In this document: in pieces, positions 10,835 through 21,726 of the stretch | How the letters are laid out: the number at the start of each line of letters is the position of its first letter | Position numbering within the stretch: the stretch's first letter is position 1 | Assembly: GCA_028753945.1 (NCBI GenBank) | Contig: JAPNXP010000005.1 | Span: 4,836,001 to 4,900,000 of the forward strand | Direction: 5' to 3' | DNA: 64,000 nt | Source: Hexactinellida sp. DTS-2022 | Taxonomy: Eukaryota > Porifera > Hexactinellida | Made by a program: the position numbers and the translations under genes | The notes under the pieces: generated by a model | Databases searched by the model: none | Seen by the model: the letters and a program-made list of their open reading frames with translations, nothing else | What the model was told of the DNA's origin: nothing

Positions 10835-11276
10835 GTTATATATTCCCATTGAAATGCTACCTTTTTACCATTTTAGTCAATATTTATGAATTTTCTATGC
10901 AAATGTATTGAATCAAGTTATTTCTAATAAATCCAACTATATTCTATGATGTCTATAATTTGATACTTAGCAAAGGAACTAGAGCAACTTTAGTTTTAGT
11001 AAAATAGCTTATTCAGTCAGTATACTGACATAATTACGTCTAAAGTAGCTTTCCAATTTCATCATTATATGCAAGTATCTATTAGGGAATTATTTCAGAA
11101 CTACAGAAGATGTGCACATGTGTGTTTAGGCAATGTGCCTTTTATAAACTAAAAAAATAGATGTTCCTTTGGACAAAATAAAATAATACGAGGACTAAAT
11201 TAGACAAGTTCTTACATTGACAAAATATATCAAAACTTTGCAAGGAGCTGTAAGGAGTCAGTTAGTTCACATTTCG
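10835..11276. other. Spacer: coiled-coil gene 3' end to monooxygenase 1 promoter
   Basis: No gene is seen. AATAAA-like signals occur soon after the coiled-coil stop. The right part is the upstream region of the first monooxygenase gene and ends at its TATA box. Confidence 0.5.
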
Positions 11277-11285
11277 TATAAAATA
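11277..11285 (+). promoter_or_regulatory. TATA box of monooxygenase copy 1
   Basis: TATAAAATA lies 47 bp before the chosen ATG at 11324. The related genes at 14343 and 18040 have TATA-like elements 46 and 58 bp before their start codons. The spacing predicts transcription starting near 11305, which excludes the out-of-frame ATG at 11293 and supports 11324. Confidence 0.6.
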
Positions 11286-11323
11286 GGTAACAATGAAGCA
11301 GGATACATCTCGTATCTCAACAA

Positions 11324-13815
11324 ATGAAGTTCTTATACTTACAAGTAATTCTTCTATCAGCTCTTCTACCACTGGTGGTAGAGTGTACACACAGTCCACT
11401 AAATTATGAGTTCTCAACTGCTCTCCACACAAAATACAATCTATACTGGAACAAGCCGATAGATGGGATGATATGCATGGCAGTGGAGGTGGATACGCTG
11501 GGGTGGGTGGGACTAGGATTCTCTCCAAACGGAGGCATGGTAGATTCCGACATTATGATGGCATGGGTGGTTGACGGAGAGGTAACTATTACAGACAGGT
11601 ATGCTGTGAGCCAGAGTCTACCCGTGATGGATGAACAACAGGACTTAGAACTCGTAGAGGGATATGAGGAGGGAGGGAAGACCGTAATACGGTTCTGTAG
11701 GTGAGTTTATTGATTAAAAAGTAAATAGGAAAACTTCGAACTTATATAATTTAATGTTTACAAGTTGATATAAAAATGGCTCATTTTAGGAAACTACAAA
11801 CTTGTGATGAAAGAGATCGCGACATCCTATCTGGAACAACAAAAGTTGTATACAGCTGGAACAACAATGACCCTTCTCCAAATCCTACATACCATACAGT
11901 TAGGGGTACTAAGGACGTGAATTTTATCGGCGCAAGTAAAAATCTCTCAGCTTCACTACCGACCAACCTTACCACTACTGAATTCAGAATGGGAGGTATT
12001 CAAATTCCAGCAGTTGAGACGTCATACTGGTGTAGGACAATTCGATTTATCCAGCCGGCTAATAAGAACCACATTGTTAAAATAGGTAAGGAAATTATTA
12101 TCATTAACCCCCAACCAAAGTATTATACAGGCATCTGTAAATACGCTCCTAATTCTGGTATGATCCAATTTTCATACGCCTAAATCACAAATTAATGTTA
12201 CTGTATAGGAGAATATTTTAAATTTTCGCGCTCCTTATTGAAATTTTCCCAAAATCAACTCCAAAAGGAGCGTCTCGCGATCCTGGATAATTCCTTGCCC
12301 CCAACTTATTTCCTTGTTTTATGAACTGCTATTATAGGGATTAATATCGATCCAAGGACAGCCGAATTGGTACATCATATGATTCTGTACACGTGCCCGC
12401 CACAATATGGCCCACTCCCTGAAATGGATGGAGATTGTGCTAATTTTCTATTTTGTAAAACATCAGTCGTTAGTGGGTGGGCAGTAGGAGGAGGAGATGT
12501 ATATTTCCCGCTGAATGCTGGAGTGCCCATCGGCCCTGGTGAACAGTTTAGCACTCTGTTATTGGAGATACACTACAACAACCCTAGCTCAGTTGCGAAT
12601 AGTATAGACGATTCAGGGTTTGTATGGTACTACACGGAAACATTGAGAGAACATGATATAGGAACAATCCTAATGGGGTATTCTACTATTTCGAATCAAT
12701 TCTCTGTCCCACCTAACAGTGAAAAGTTCTTAGTCCAAGGATACTGTCCACGCGAATGTACAAGCTACTGGCCACATAATATAAACGTAATATCCACATT
12801 CCTACACGCCCACACAGCTGGGACTGCCATGTGGACACAGATCATACGCGACAATAAAGAGATAGGATATCTCAATATGAACATGAACTATGATTTCAAA
12901 TTTCAGGTAAGCAATCTAATAATTCAGATTACAGTCAGGTTTTTATATTATGTACATTCAAAGGACCAAAAATTGTGTTCATAGTAGAGAACCTCATAAT
13001 AAGCGAACTAAAGTTAATACAAACCCTATGTAAGTTGTTAAATTGGGACCTTAGAGCTTGTAAATAATAAACTTTTTTATATTAAGCTGACGAAAAATTG
13101 TTCACACTAAGCATACCTGACTGTAATTTAAAAGTATACTACGTATATTGCTTGAATATGACATACCCTCTAGGATTATCTCTATAATGAAGATCCCATA
13201 GTCTTAAAACCAGGCGATGAACTGATACTGAACTGTCAATACAATACGAAAAATCGAAGTACATTCACAACAGGTGGAGAGTCAACACAAGAGGAAATGT
13301 GTTTGAATTTCGTATACTACTACCCTAAGATACAGATGCCATATTGCTGGTCAAACTATAAATCTAGTTCCATCGGTCCCGCCCTGGAATCATTCCAATG
13401 CAATAACATAAGTTTCGCTGCAAACACAGAATGGACAGATAAGATGGTGAATACTGTTGAAGTCTCACAATTGGTAGATCCAAATGGAGTAGATATATTC
13501 TGTGGTGCTTTTGTTCCCTCAGTACATTTACCTTTACCAGGCGTTGACTATGAAGTATTCCCTAATCGCCATGACACCTGTGGGAAGTATAACGGTACCA
13601 ACTATCCAGGCGGAAGTACAGCTGATTACTACTACAACTGTACTACGAATCTGCCTTATTTCGAACCAATAAGAGACCTTCCATCCATTACCCCAACACC
13701 TGGTTTCACAAACTCGATTTCAACACCAGACCCCACTGACTCGGCTACTAGTATCACGTTGTTTCCTACCCTAGTGTGGCTGCTAGCTGTGGTTGTTGTA
13801 CTCGCCCTAGTTTAG
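11324..13815 (+). CDS. DOMON copper type II monooxygenase (MOXD1/DBH-like), copy 1
   Basis: Four exons, 11324-11700, 11790-12085, 12338-12906 and 13174-13815, give 627 residues. Order: signal peptide (about 1-20), DOMON domain (to about 170), N- and C-terminal halves of the copper monooxygenase core, a Ser/Thr/Pro stalk and a hydrophobic C-terminal tail (membrane or GPI anchor). All six copper ligands expected from PHM/DBH are visible: H237, H238 (VHHM), H303 (EIHY), H381, H383 (HAH) and M456 (EEMC). The family hydroxylates carbon next to an amine or peptide C-terminus with copper, oxygen and a reductant in the secretory pathway; the substrate here is unknown. First of three tandem copies. 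Intron 3 carries a MITE absent from copy 3. Confidence 0.9.
12128..12285. mobile_element. Probable insertion in intron 2 of monooxygenase copy 1
   Basis: Compared with the same intron of copy 3, copy 1 has about 160 extra bases between the shared AACCCCCAACC and ATTTCCTTG segments. The extra piece starts CAGGCATCTGTAAATACGC and ends GCGTCTCGCGATCCTG, imperfect inverted ends suggesting another small DNA element. Only the left TA flank is clear. Confidence 0.45.
12932..13123. mobile_element. MITE, CAGTCAGG family (copy 2)
   Basis: Ends CAGTCAGGTTTTT / CATACCTGACTG with flanking TA, 192 bp, in intron 3 of monooxygenase copy 1. The same intron in copy 3 (21098-21159) lacks it and shows the single TA expected of an empty site. 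Confidence 0.85.
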
Positions 13816-14342
13816 ATAGCTTGTACGTATACAAAGATTATACTGGCTATATTAGTTATTTAGTGTGTTTAGACAGGTTTGGTATCTCAACTCAAAGATT
13901 CAGTGTATGTAGTTTGTTTCCCAGATGTGTGTTAATAATATTGTTTGTATAAGTTAGAACAAAATGCTTTAGGATACAATTTCAATTTGGGAAGTAACTT
14001 CAAGGGATAACATGCCAAAACATAGCATTCCAAAAAACAATATTAGAAGTATATTAGAATTACGAATTGCTATGGCTAACAAATAAAATTCAAAGAGACA
14101 TAATCTATGTATATTATGCTCTACAATTCATTAAAAATGGAGTGTAATAATCCAAGTATGTATAGAACTTGAAGTAGTTATTGCATAGCACTCAAAAATA
14201 CTAGTTTGAGGTGAGAAGTGAGGATCATTACAAATTCTGTTCTATCACCGTAGACGAATACGTAGGGGGATAGGTGTGAAAAATCAGTGTGAAGAGTATT
14301 TATAGAATGGAAATAGGCAAATCAAACAATTTAGCTAACTCT
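13816..14342 (+). other. Intergenic region and promoter of monooxygenase copy 2
   Basis: No gene is seen. The right half is alignable with the region upstream of copy 3: both carry GTGTAATAATCCAAGTATGTA (from 14140 and 17763) and a GTAGACGAATACGTAGGG-like segment near the promoter. A TATTTATAGAA element at 14297-14307 is the likely TATA box, 46 bp before the ATG at 14343. Confidence 0.5.
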
Positions 14343-16868
14343 ATGAAGCTCTTATTAGCCACTTTATTTGTGTTCTCAGTTCTTCTACCACTGGTGATAG
14401 AGTGTACACACAGTTCATTATTGAGTTATGAGTTCTCAACTGCTCTCCACGCAAAATACAATCTATACTGGAACAAGCCGATAGATGGGATAATATGCAT
14501 GGCAGTGGAGGTGGATACGCTGGGGTGGGTGGGACTAGGATTCTCTCCCAACGGAGGCATGGTAGATTCCGACATTATGATGGCATGGGTGGTTGACGGA
14601 GAGGTGACTATTACAGACAGGTATGCTGTGAGCCAGAGTCTACCCGTGACGGATGAACAACAGGACTTAGAACTCGTAGAGGGATATGAGGAGGGAGGGA
14701 AGACCGTAATACGGTTCTGTAGGTGAGTTTATTGTTGTAATATTTATATTGAAATATTGTTCAAAAATATCTGATTTTAGTGTGCTTCTTCTAGTAAAAC
14801 GTATAGTAGAAGGGTTTTTAATTTTATATTTTCAACAGGGAAGTTGAAACTTGCGATGACAGAGATCGTGATTTACTATCCGGAACGACCAAAGTTGTTT
14901 TTAGTTGGAACAACAATGACCCTAATCCCACACCCATCCAACACATTACGAGAGGATCTAAAAGTGTAAATATTGTCGGTGCAAATACTAAGTTTTCTCC
15001 TTCTGTGACCTCCAATGCTACCATTATGGAGTTTACAATGGGAAATGTTTCGATTCCCCCCCAAGCATCGCTTTACTGGTGTAAGACATTTCGTTTTACT
15101 CAACCTGCAGAAAAGAAACACGTCATAAGAAAAAGTAGGTTTTATATACGTAGTGTAGTAAAATAAATAGCATTAAATACCCGTTATTAATTTGAATAAT
15201 TTGCTAACAGGTGTGGTACTTGACCCAAGGAACACACAATACATCTACCATATACTAATCAATGTCTGCCCTGCAACTTTCCCTGAAATGAACGGCAACT
15301 GTCATGACTTATCAAATCCTATCAGGCAAACAATGGCTTATGAATCCTGCATAATCGCATTCAGTGGTTGGGCATTGGGAGCGACTGATGTCGAATTCCC
15401 GTTGGATGTCGGCATGCCAATTGGCGGTACTGAAACCTTTGACACGCTTCTGATGGAGATACACTACATCAACCCCGATTTAGTCACGGGTATAGTAGAT
15501 GACTCAGGGGTTCGTTGGTATGTTGGTGAAGTTAGAATGCACGATTTAGCCATTCTAAATATCGGACATATTGTCAACAACCATCTTTTAATCCCTCCCA
15601 AAACGAAATCCTTTTTAGTACCAGGTATTTGCCCTAGTAATTGTACCGCTCTATTTCCCCATGACATCCATGTAATCGGTTCGTTTCTCCACTCACGAAG
15701 TTCTGGCGTTTCACTATGGACTCAACTCATACGCGATGGCAAAGAAATAGCATTACTCGATGTGAATCTTAACTACGATCACAATTACCAGGCAAGTAGA
15801 TTGTAATTACAGTAGAACCTCGTTTGTACGAAGTTCCCTTCAAAACATTTTAAATTTACAGTAGAACATCGTTAGTACGAACACGGTTAGTATGAAGCAA
15901 TACGAACACTATTTCAGTCCCCTTCAAAATATTTTAAATCAAATAACACCGGTTAATACGAATTCCGGATAAGGCGAACACATTTTGGCGGTCCCCTAGT
16001 ATTCGTACTAACGAGTTTACGGTGTATAACTTGTATTGTATTTAATTATGGAGCATCCTTATATGTAGGCGGTCTATAAAATCCCATACAAATAAGCCAA
16101 AAATTTGTACACCGTCTATAAATTCTGTAGACCAAAAGCCCTGCGTCTATGGGTAATACGTACTAATGTACAGTATATGTAAGAAATAGACGGTCTACAT
16201 ATAAGTTATTCCTTAATTATGTACTATAACGAGCCACAATTTTATAGGAATACCTGGCACAGCAGGATGGACCCATAACTGTTAAGCCAGGAGACGAACT
16301 GATCTTCAATTGCGAATTCAACACTGAATCACGAGATGAGTTTACAGAAGGGGGCCCTTTTATAGACAATGAAGCCTGTATTAACTTTTTGTTTTATTAC
16401 CCAAAGATTCCTACAGCCTTCTGTCTATCGACCTCCAAAAGTGAGAGTTCATTCAATGCAGCATTGGACTCATTCCAATGCAACAATGTAGACGTAAATG
16501 GAAGCACAACAACCGAAGAACTTAAGGCAAGAGCAGGGAATATCGAATGGACAGAGAAGATATCAAGGACGTTGGAAATATCACAGATATTAGATCCCAA
16601 TGGACACACTGCATACTGTGGTTTTCCTCTCAATATGTTTGAAGTTAATATACCTAAACCAGGCGTTGACTATGAAGTTTTTTCTAATCGCTACGACACC
16701 TGTGGGAAGTATAACGGTTCATACTATCCAGGCGGAAGTACAGCTGATTACTATTACAACTGTACTACGAATGAGCCTTATTACGATCCAATAGGCCCCA
16801 CAGACTCAGCTCTTACACTACTCCCTACTATGTGGCTGTTTGCTGCCCTAACACTTTATCTATTCTAA
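14343..16868 (+). CDS. DOMON copper monooxygenase-like, copy 2, probable pseudoenzyme
   Basis: Four exons, 14343-14722, 14839-15134, 15211-15791 and 16248-16868, encode 625 residues with signal peptide, DOMON domain, both monooxygenase halves and hydrophobic tail; the frame is open throughout. The start is the ATG matching copy 3 (MKLL), not the upstream in-frame ATG at 14307, which overlaps the TATA-like element. Three of six copper ligands are replaced: Y238 for the first His of HHM, R388 for the second His of HXH (HSR) and A462 for the Met of EEMC; H239, H310 and H386 remain. Catalysis by the known mechanism is therefore unlikely. Exon 1 and the last 210 bp are almost identical to the neighbours while the catalytic middle is strongly diverged. 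Intron 3 uses a GC donor (CAG|GCAAGT). Confidence 0.85.
15810..16024. mobile_element. MITE, CAGTAGAACCTCG family (partly duplicated left end)
   Basis: A complete element at 15859-16024 starts CAGTAGAACATCGTTAGTAC and ends GTACTAACGAGTTTACGGTG, with TA flanks; an extra left end lies just before it at 15810. Relatives at about 24538-24703, 37792-37962 and 38325-38485 share the interior order TACGAACAC, CAAAATATTTT, TTAATACGAATTCCGG. It lies in intron 3 of monooxygenase copy 2. Confidence 0.75.
16058..16206. mobile_element. MITE, CTTATATGTAG family
   Basis: Inverted ends CTTATATGTAGGCGGTCTAT / ATAGACGGTCTACATATAAG enclose about 149 bp in intron 3 of monooxygenase copy 2. A 68-bp relative lies at 56846-56913; elements at 19446-19611 and about 37366-37475 have similar but not identical ends. 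Confidence 0.7.
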
Positions 16869-17424
16869 TACATTAGTAGCTACCACGTAGTAGTATAGAC
16901 ATTACATAGGATAGTATTTATAACCTTATAATTCGAATTAAACTAATTTGTAGAAGCCCGAATAACTGTGGTATAATATTAGTCAGGTTAATTATGGGAC
17001 AAATTGTGCTCGTAAGAAAATATAAAAATCCTATGGTATCCTGTGATTAGGGAGTTTGTTCATAATACTGAAACAGAACAGTAAATTTCAATGGAATTAA
17101 TCTGTTAAATGAATGAATTAATTAAACACAGATTATTGCACATAACTATTTCCTGACGCGTTGTCTGGATATTCTCCAGGAGTTCGGCTCTTCATACCGG
17201 TTGTACAAAGGCTCAAGTTTTTCTTGTCGCTTGCGTTTGCTGAGTTTCGTTGGATCTCCAAACTTGTAGAAAGCCGGTGCAAACTCAACAAGCCATTTCG
17301 GGTCAACCGCAGTATTTTCGCGCATATACTCCTTCGTGGTTAGGACTAGCTCGTGGTAAATAACCCAGTCAGGCTGTCTGTTATACAGAGATGAAGACGG
17401 ATGAATGTACACACTCTGGTTGTC
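16657..17424. repeat. Segmental duplication block (left copy)
   Basis: From the last part of monooxygenase copy 2 exon 4, through its 3' flank, to 17424 the sequence aligns with about 21515-22343, i.e. the 3' end of copy 3 plus the 3' end of DHX8. Homology stops abruptly at GGTTGTC (17424). The right copy carries a small extra minisatellite (ACCTATA units, about 21789-21815). This marks a tandem duplication that took along part or all of the convergent DHX8 gene. Confidence 0.85.
17146..17424 (-). pseudogene. Truncated DHX8 3' fragment
   Basis: This minus-strand piece encodes the last 92 residues of DHX8 (from [15 protein letters not shown] to the stop) and then ends abruptly; the next codon upstream is TGA and no other DHX8 exon is present. 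By my reading it differs from the intact gene (22064-22342) at six positions, all third- or first-position changes that leave every amino acid unchanged. A neutral fragment should not show only silent changes, so either it was part of a working gene until recently or it has been converted by the intact copy. No start codon or promoter is evident. Confidence 0.85.
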
Positions 17425-18039
17425 TCAAGCGTTAAATTTACAGCAATTTGATATATCACATAGCCCTATTTGGAATTTTTTTCCATAGAACGCTGGAATG
17501 CGTCAACATTCCATTCTCAAATTGTGACCCTAGTCACCCTACCCAATCGAGGTGACTCCCCTTTCGACTCCACTCAGCTTACCAGAGTATAATTATACAC
17601 GAAAAACGTGGTTTCATAAAATTATTCGAAATTTACCAGAAAATCTTCAATTTTAGGTGTGATAATGTAGTATTGATTTGTAAATGACGTGAATGATTTG
17701 AAAGCAATTTGAAAATGATTTGAACCCATTTTTGGACTTCAACAACTATTAATAGAAAATGGTGTGTAATAATCCAAGTATGTACATAGCAAGGTTCTCA
17801 CAGTGGTTATAATTTCTAGTTTTGAACAGGAACTTGAAATAATTATTACCTCAGTTTATAGCATTCCAAGAATAATTTGACGTGACTAAATAGGAAGGAG
17901 CACTACAAATACCTATTGTACTAGTTACGTACACGAATTACGTAAGGGGATGGTGAGTTGTAAAATCAGTATGAGAGAATATATAAAATGGAAATAAGTA
18001 AATGCGAGTCAACAACAATTTATCTAATATAATATTTCT
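17425..18039 (+). other. Spacer and promoter of monooxygenase copy 3
   Basis: No gene is seen. From about 17757 the sequence is alignable with the upstream region of copy 2. A TATAAAA box at 17982-17988 lies 58 bp before the ATG at 18040. Confidence 0.55.
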
Positions 18040-21000
18040 ATGAAGCTCTTTGTAGGCACTTTATTCGTGTTTTTAGCACTGTTACCACTGGTGGTAGAGT
18101 GTACAAACGGTCAATTATTGAGTTATGAGTTCTCAACTGCTCTCCACGCAAAATACAATCTATACTGGAACAAGCCGATAGATGGGATAATATGCATGGC
18201 AGTGGAGGTGGAAACGCTGGGGTGGGTGGGACTAGGATTCTCTCCAAACGGAGGCATGGTAGATTCCGACATTATGATGGCATGGGTGGTTGACGGAGAG
18301 GTGACTATTACAGACAGGTATGCTGTGAACCAGAGTCTACCCGTGATGGATGAACAACAGGACTTCGTACTCATAGAGGGATATGAGGAGGGAGGGAAGA
18401 CCGTAATACGGTTCTGTAGGTGAGTTTATTGTTAAAAAGTAAATAGGAAAACTTCGAACTTAAAAGTTGATCTAAAATGGTTCATTTTAGGAAACTACAA
18501 ACTTGTGATGAAAGAGATCGCGACATCCTATCTGGAACAACAAAAGTTGTATACAGCTGGAACAACAATGACCCTTCTCCAACTCCTATATACCATACAG
18601 TTAGGGGTACTAAGAACGTGAATTTTATCGGCGCAAGTAAAAATCTCTCAGCTTCACTACCGACCAACCTTACCACCACTGAATTCAGAATGGGAGGTAT
18701 TCAAATTCCAGCAGTTGAGACAACATACTGGTGTAGGACAATTCGATTTATCCAGCCGACTAATAAGAACCACATTGTTAAAACAGGTAAGGAAAATATA
18801 ATACAGTATAACCTCGTTTTACGCGGACGAATCTTTTATAACCAAACCTTTTTACGCGGTCTTCAACTCGTTTCACGCGGTTTTATCTATGATATTTATA
18901 CAATCAATTCTCTTTTATTTCGAAATTTTATATTATTGTTGATATTTAATTAAGGCCTCTGTTAATGACAATATTGTTTCAGCTCCACACGAAATCTATC
19001 AGAGGATGCGGGCGGGCGGCATCTCATTGTCATTATCTCATTATTTGATGACGACATAGTTAATAATTATCTGAGCAAATATTCTAATTTGCGAGTGCTT
19101 ATTGATAAATATCCAACCGTTGGGTAATAATGCTTGTTATAGGTTTCTGATTTTGTTACTAGCTAATTATGGCTATTTTAGAGTGTGTCCTCCAATAAAA
19201 TTGGCAACGAACAGTGGCCTTACCTGAAATGTAGGTGTAATAATGGAAATAATTACAATAATGACAATATTCGTGCGGGAGTGAAATCTGACGCGGGCGG
19301 TGGAGCTGAAACAAGATTCCAACAAACAGTGGCCTAATGTTTGAATTGTGAAGACTTCAAATGTTAAAATAAATTAAAGATTAATTATTACAAATATAAA
19401 TTAGGAATACGTGTAGTATTTACGTTACTATTTTAAATAGGGAATCCTTATATAGAGCTGAGCTTTGTAGAGTTCAGATTTTTTCCCATACTAAAAGCCC
19501 AGGCTTACTTTCTAAAGGTCAATTTCAAACTCTGGAAAAAAACTGACCTTTCTCAGTGCATGAATACACATAGTGAAAAACTGAACTCTACAAAGCTCAG
19601 CTCTATATAAGTAATTTCTTTTAAATAATAGAATTGACATCATCATCAACTTTGTAAAATGTTCCAACTTCCAAGTGTTTCCAATGCATTGTATGAAAAC
19701 ACATAGTATTCACTTACAAACCAATCAAAATAACAGCAGCATTATCTAGCAGATAGGGTTATGTAATATGTTCTATAGTATTCAAGTATACTTAGAGTAA
19801 TTACAATATGGAGATGGCTGATTTACTTAAAAAAGCGTTAATAAAACGTAGAATTGATTAGCGACCTATTCATTTTAATTGATAAATAGAAAGATCATCC
19901 TTAGGAGAATACAACGTATCTATTTTTAATTGCTAATTCGAATTATAAAAGAGTAACTAGACCAAAACACAAATTTCGATATAACTGACTAACAAAGACA
20001 AAATTGAGAATTCAGGCTTCGAGGTGATCATCTCCAGGAAATTCTATATAAATCCTATCTAAATTTGAAAGCTCTATCACCAATGGTTTAGTCAGGCCAT
20101 CGCGTACGGCCGGCCGGCCGGCCGGAAGTCCGACAGAGGTAAATTTAGTAGTGTGCACTTATATTATAAAACTATAGTAGGACCCTACTATAAAGTTTTT
20201 TACTAGAAGAAGCACACTAAAATTTGAAATAAATACATAATGAGAACACCTAGAAACGATTTTACCAGTTAGTATATTAGGATATCTATTTACAGATTTA
20301 GAATTTAAACATTTTTCACACATATATCCATTTAGGAATTCAAAATATATTTGATATTGATAATTATTTGGAAACGCATCGATTTAACATTATGATGAGA
20401 ATAGTCGCCTTTTTATACGCGATTTCGTTTTACGCGGACTTTTCAAGGAAAGTATCTACCGCGTAAAACGAGGGTTACCTGTAATTAACCCCCAACCTAT
20501 TTCCTTGTTTTATGAACTGCTATTATAGGGATTAATATCGATCCAAGCACAGCCGAATTGGTACATCATATGGTTCTGTACACGTGTCCAACAGATATTG
20601 GTCAAATCAATGAAACTAATGGAAATTGTGGTGGTTTTGGATATTGTAGAACATCAGTCGTTAGTGCGTGGGCAGTAGGGGGAGGCGATATATATTTCCC
20701 GCTGAATGCTGGAGTGCCCATCGGCCCTGGTGAGCAGTTTGACACTCTGTTATTGGAGGTACACTACAACAACCCTAGCTTAGTTGCGAATAGTATAGAC
20801 GATTCAGGGTTTGTATGGTACTACACGGAAACATTGAGAGAACATGATATAGGATTACTGCTAATGGGGTATTCTACTATTTCGGATCAATTCGCTATCC
20901 CACCTAACAGTGAAAATTACTTAGTACAAGGATACTGTCCACGCGAATGTACAAGCTACTGGCCACATAATATAAACGTAATATCCACATTCCTACACGC

Positions 21001-21726
21001 CCACACAGCGGGGACTGCCATGTGGACACAGATCATACGCGACAATAAAGAGATAGGATATCTCAATATGAACATGAACTATGATTTCGACTATCAGGTA
21101 AGCGACACAATTTAGATTATTTAAAAGTGTATATTGCTTGAATATGACATACCCTCTAGGATTATCTCTATAATGACGATCCTATAGTCTTAAAACCAGG
21201 CGACGAACTGATACTGAACTGTCAATACAATACGAAAAATCGAAGTACATTCACAACAGGTGGAGAGTCAACACAAGAGGAAATGTGTTTGAATTTCGTA
21301 TACTACTACCCTAAGATACAGATGTCATATTGCTGGTCAAACTCTAAATCTGGTTTCTTCGATGCCGCCATGGAATCATTCCAATGCAATAACATAAGTG
21401 AGGATACAATGGGATGGACAGAGAAGATAGTGAATACTTATGAAGTCTCACAATTGGTAGACCCAAATGGAGTATATGTATTCTGTGGTTTTGTCCCCTC
21501 AGTACATTTACCTATACCAGGCGTTGACTATGAAGTTTTTTCTAATCGCTACGACACCTGTGGGAAGTATAACGGTTCATACTATCCAGGCGGAAGTACA
21601 GCTGATTACTATTACAACTGTACTACGAATCTGCCTTATTACGATCCAATAGGCCCCACAGACTCAGCTCTTACACTACTCCCTACTATGTGGCTGTTTG
21701 CTGCCCTAACACTTTATCTATTCTAA
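18040..21726 (+). CDS. DOMON copper type II monooxygenase (MOXD1/DBH-like), copy 3
   Basis: Four exons, 18040-18419, 18491-18786, 20529-21097 and 21160-21726, encode 603 residues: signal peptide (MKLFVGTLFVFLALL), DOMON domain, complete copper monooxygenase core and a hydrophobic tail ending LLPTMWLFAALTLYLF. Copper ligands are intact: H238, H239 (VHHM), H304 (EVHY), H382, H384 (HAH) and M457 (EEMC). Exons 2-3 are close to copy 1; the 3' end is close to copy 2. Intron 2 is expanded to 1742 bp by a DNA transposon. Convergent with DHX8, whose stop lies about 340 bp away. It should be an active secreted or membrane-tethered hydroxylase; the substrate cannot be read from sequence. Confidence 0.9.
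18954..19334. mobile_element. PIF/Harbinger-like MITE, nested
   Basis: A 381-bp element with inverted ends GGCCTCTGTT...GTTTCAGCTCCA and TGGAGCTGAAAC...AACAGTGGCC, flanked by TAA on both sides. A 3-bp TWA duplication and GG-starting ends are typical of PIF/Harbinger. It lies inside the 1.68-kb transposon, so it is the younger of the two. Confidence 0.65.
19446..19611. mobile_element. Inverted-repeat element, CTTATATAGAGCTGAG
   Basis: About 35-bp inverted ends (CTTATATAGAGCTGAGCTTT and its complement AAAGCTCAGCTCTATATAAG) enclose a roughly 100-bp interior. A relative without a good right end lies at about 37366-37475. Nested in the 1.68-kb transposon. Confidence 0.7.
20108..20125. repeat. (GGCC)n microsatellite
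   Basis: About 4.5 GGCC units, a strongly GC-rich island in otherwise AT-rich transposon DNA. Confidence 0.85.
20141..20225. repeat. Long imperfect hairpin
   Basis: Arms AAATTTAGTAGTGTGC...TATAGTAGG and CCTACTATA...GCACACTAAAATTT are inverted complements with almost no loop. Possibly one more tiny foldback element inside the 1.68-kb transposon. Confidence 0.6.

Larger units (their letters stand above)
18804..20481. mobile_element. 1.68-kb non-autonomous DNA transposon with nested insertions
   Basis: Begins CAGTATAACCTCGTTTTACG and ends with the inverted complement (CGTAAAACGAGGGTTACCTG), flanked by TA. TTTTACGCGG motifs recur near both ends as subterminal repeats. Comparison with intron 2 of copy 1 identifies it as an insertion. 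No transposase-like frame is present. It carries further elements at 18954-19334 and 19446-19611, a GGCC tract and a long hairpin. Ends and TA duplication fit the pogo type. Confidence 0.8.

Noticed and set aside
14289..14342. Upstream extension of monooxygenase copy 2
   Set aside because: It begins with GTG and overlaps the TATA-like element; the ATG at 14343 aligns with copy 3 and starts a proper signal peptide.
16600..16794. Alternative frame inside monooxygenase copies 2 and 3 (also 21467-21652)
   Set aside because: An overlapping shadow in duplicated coding DNA without independent signals.
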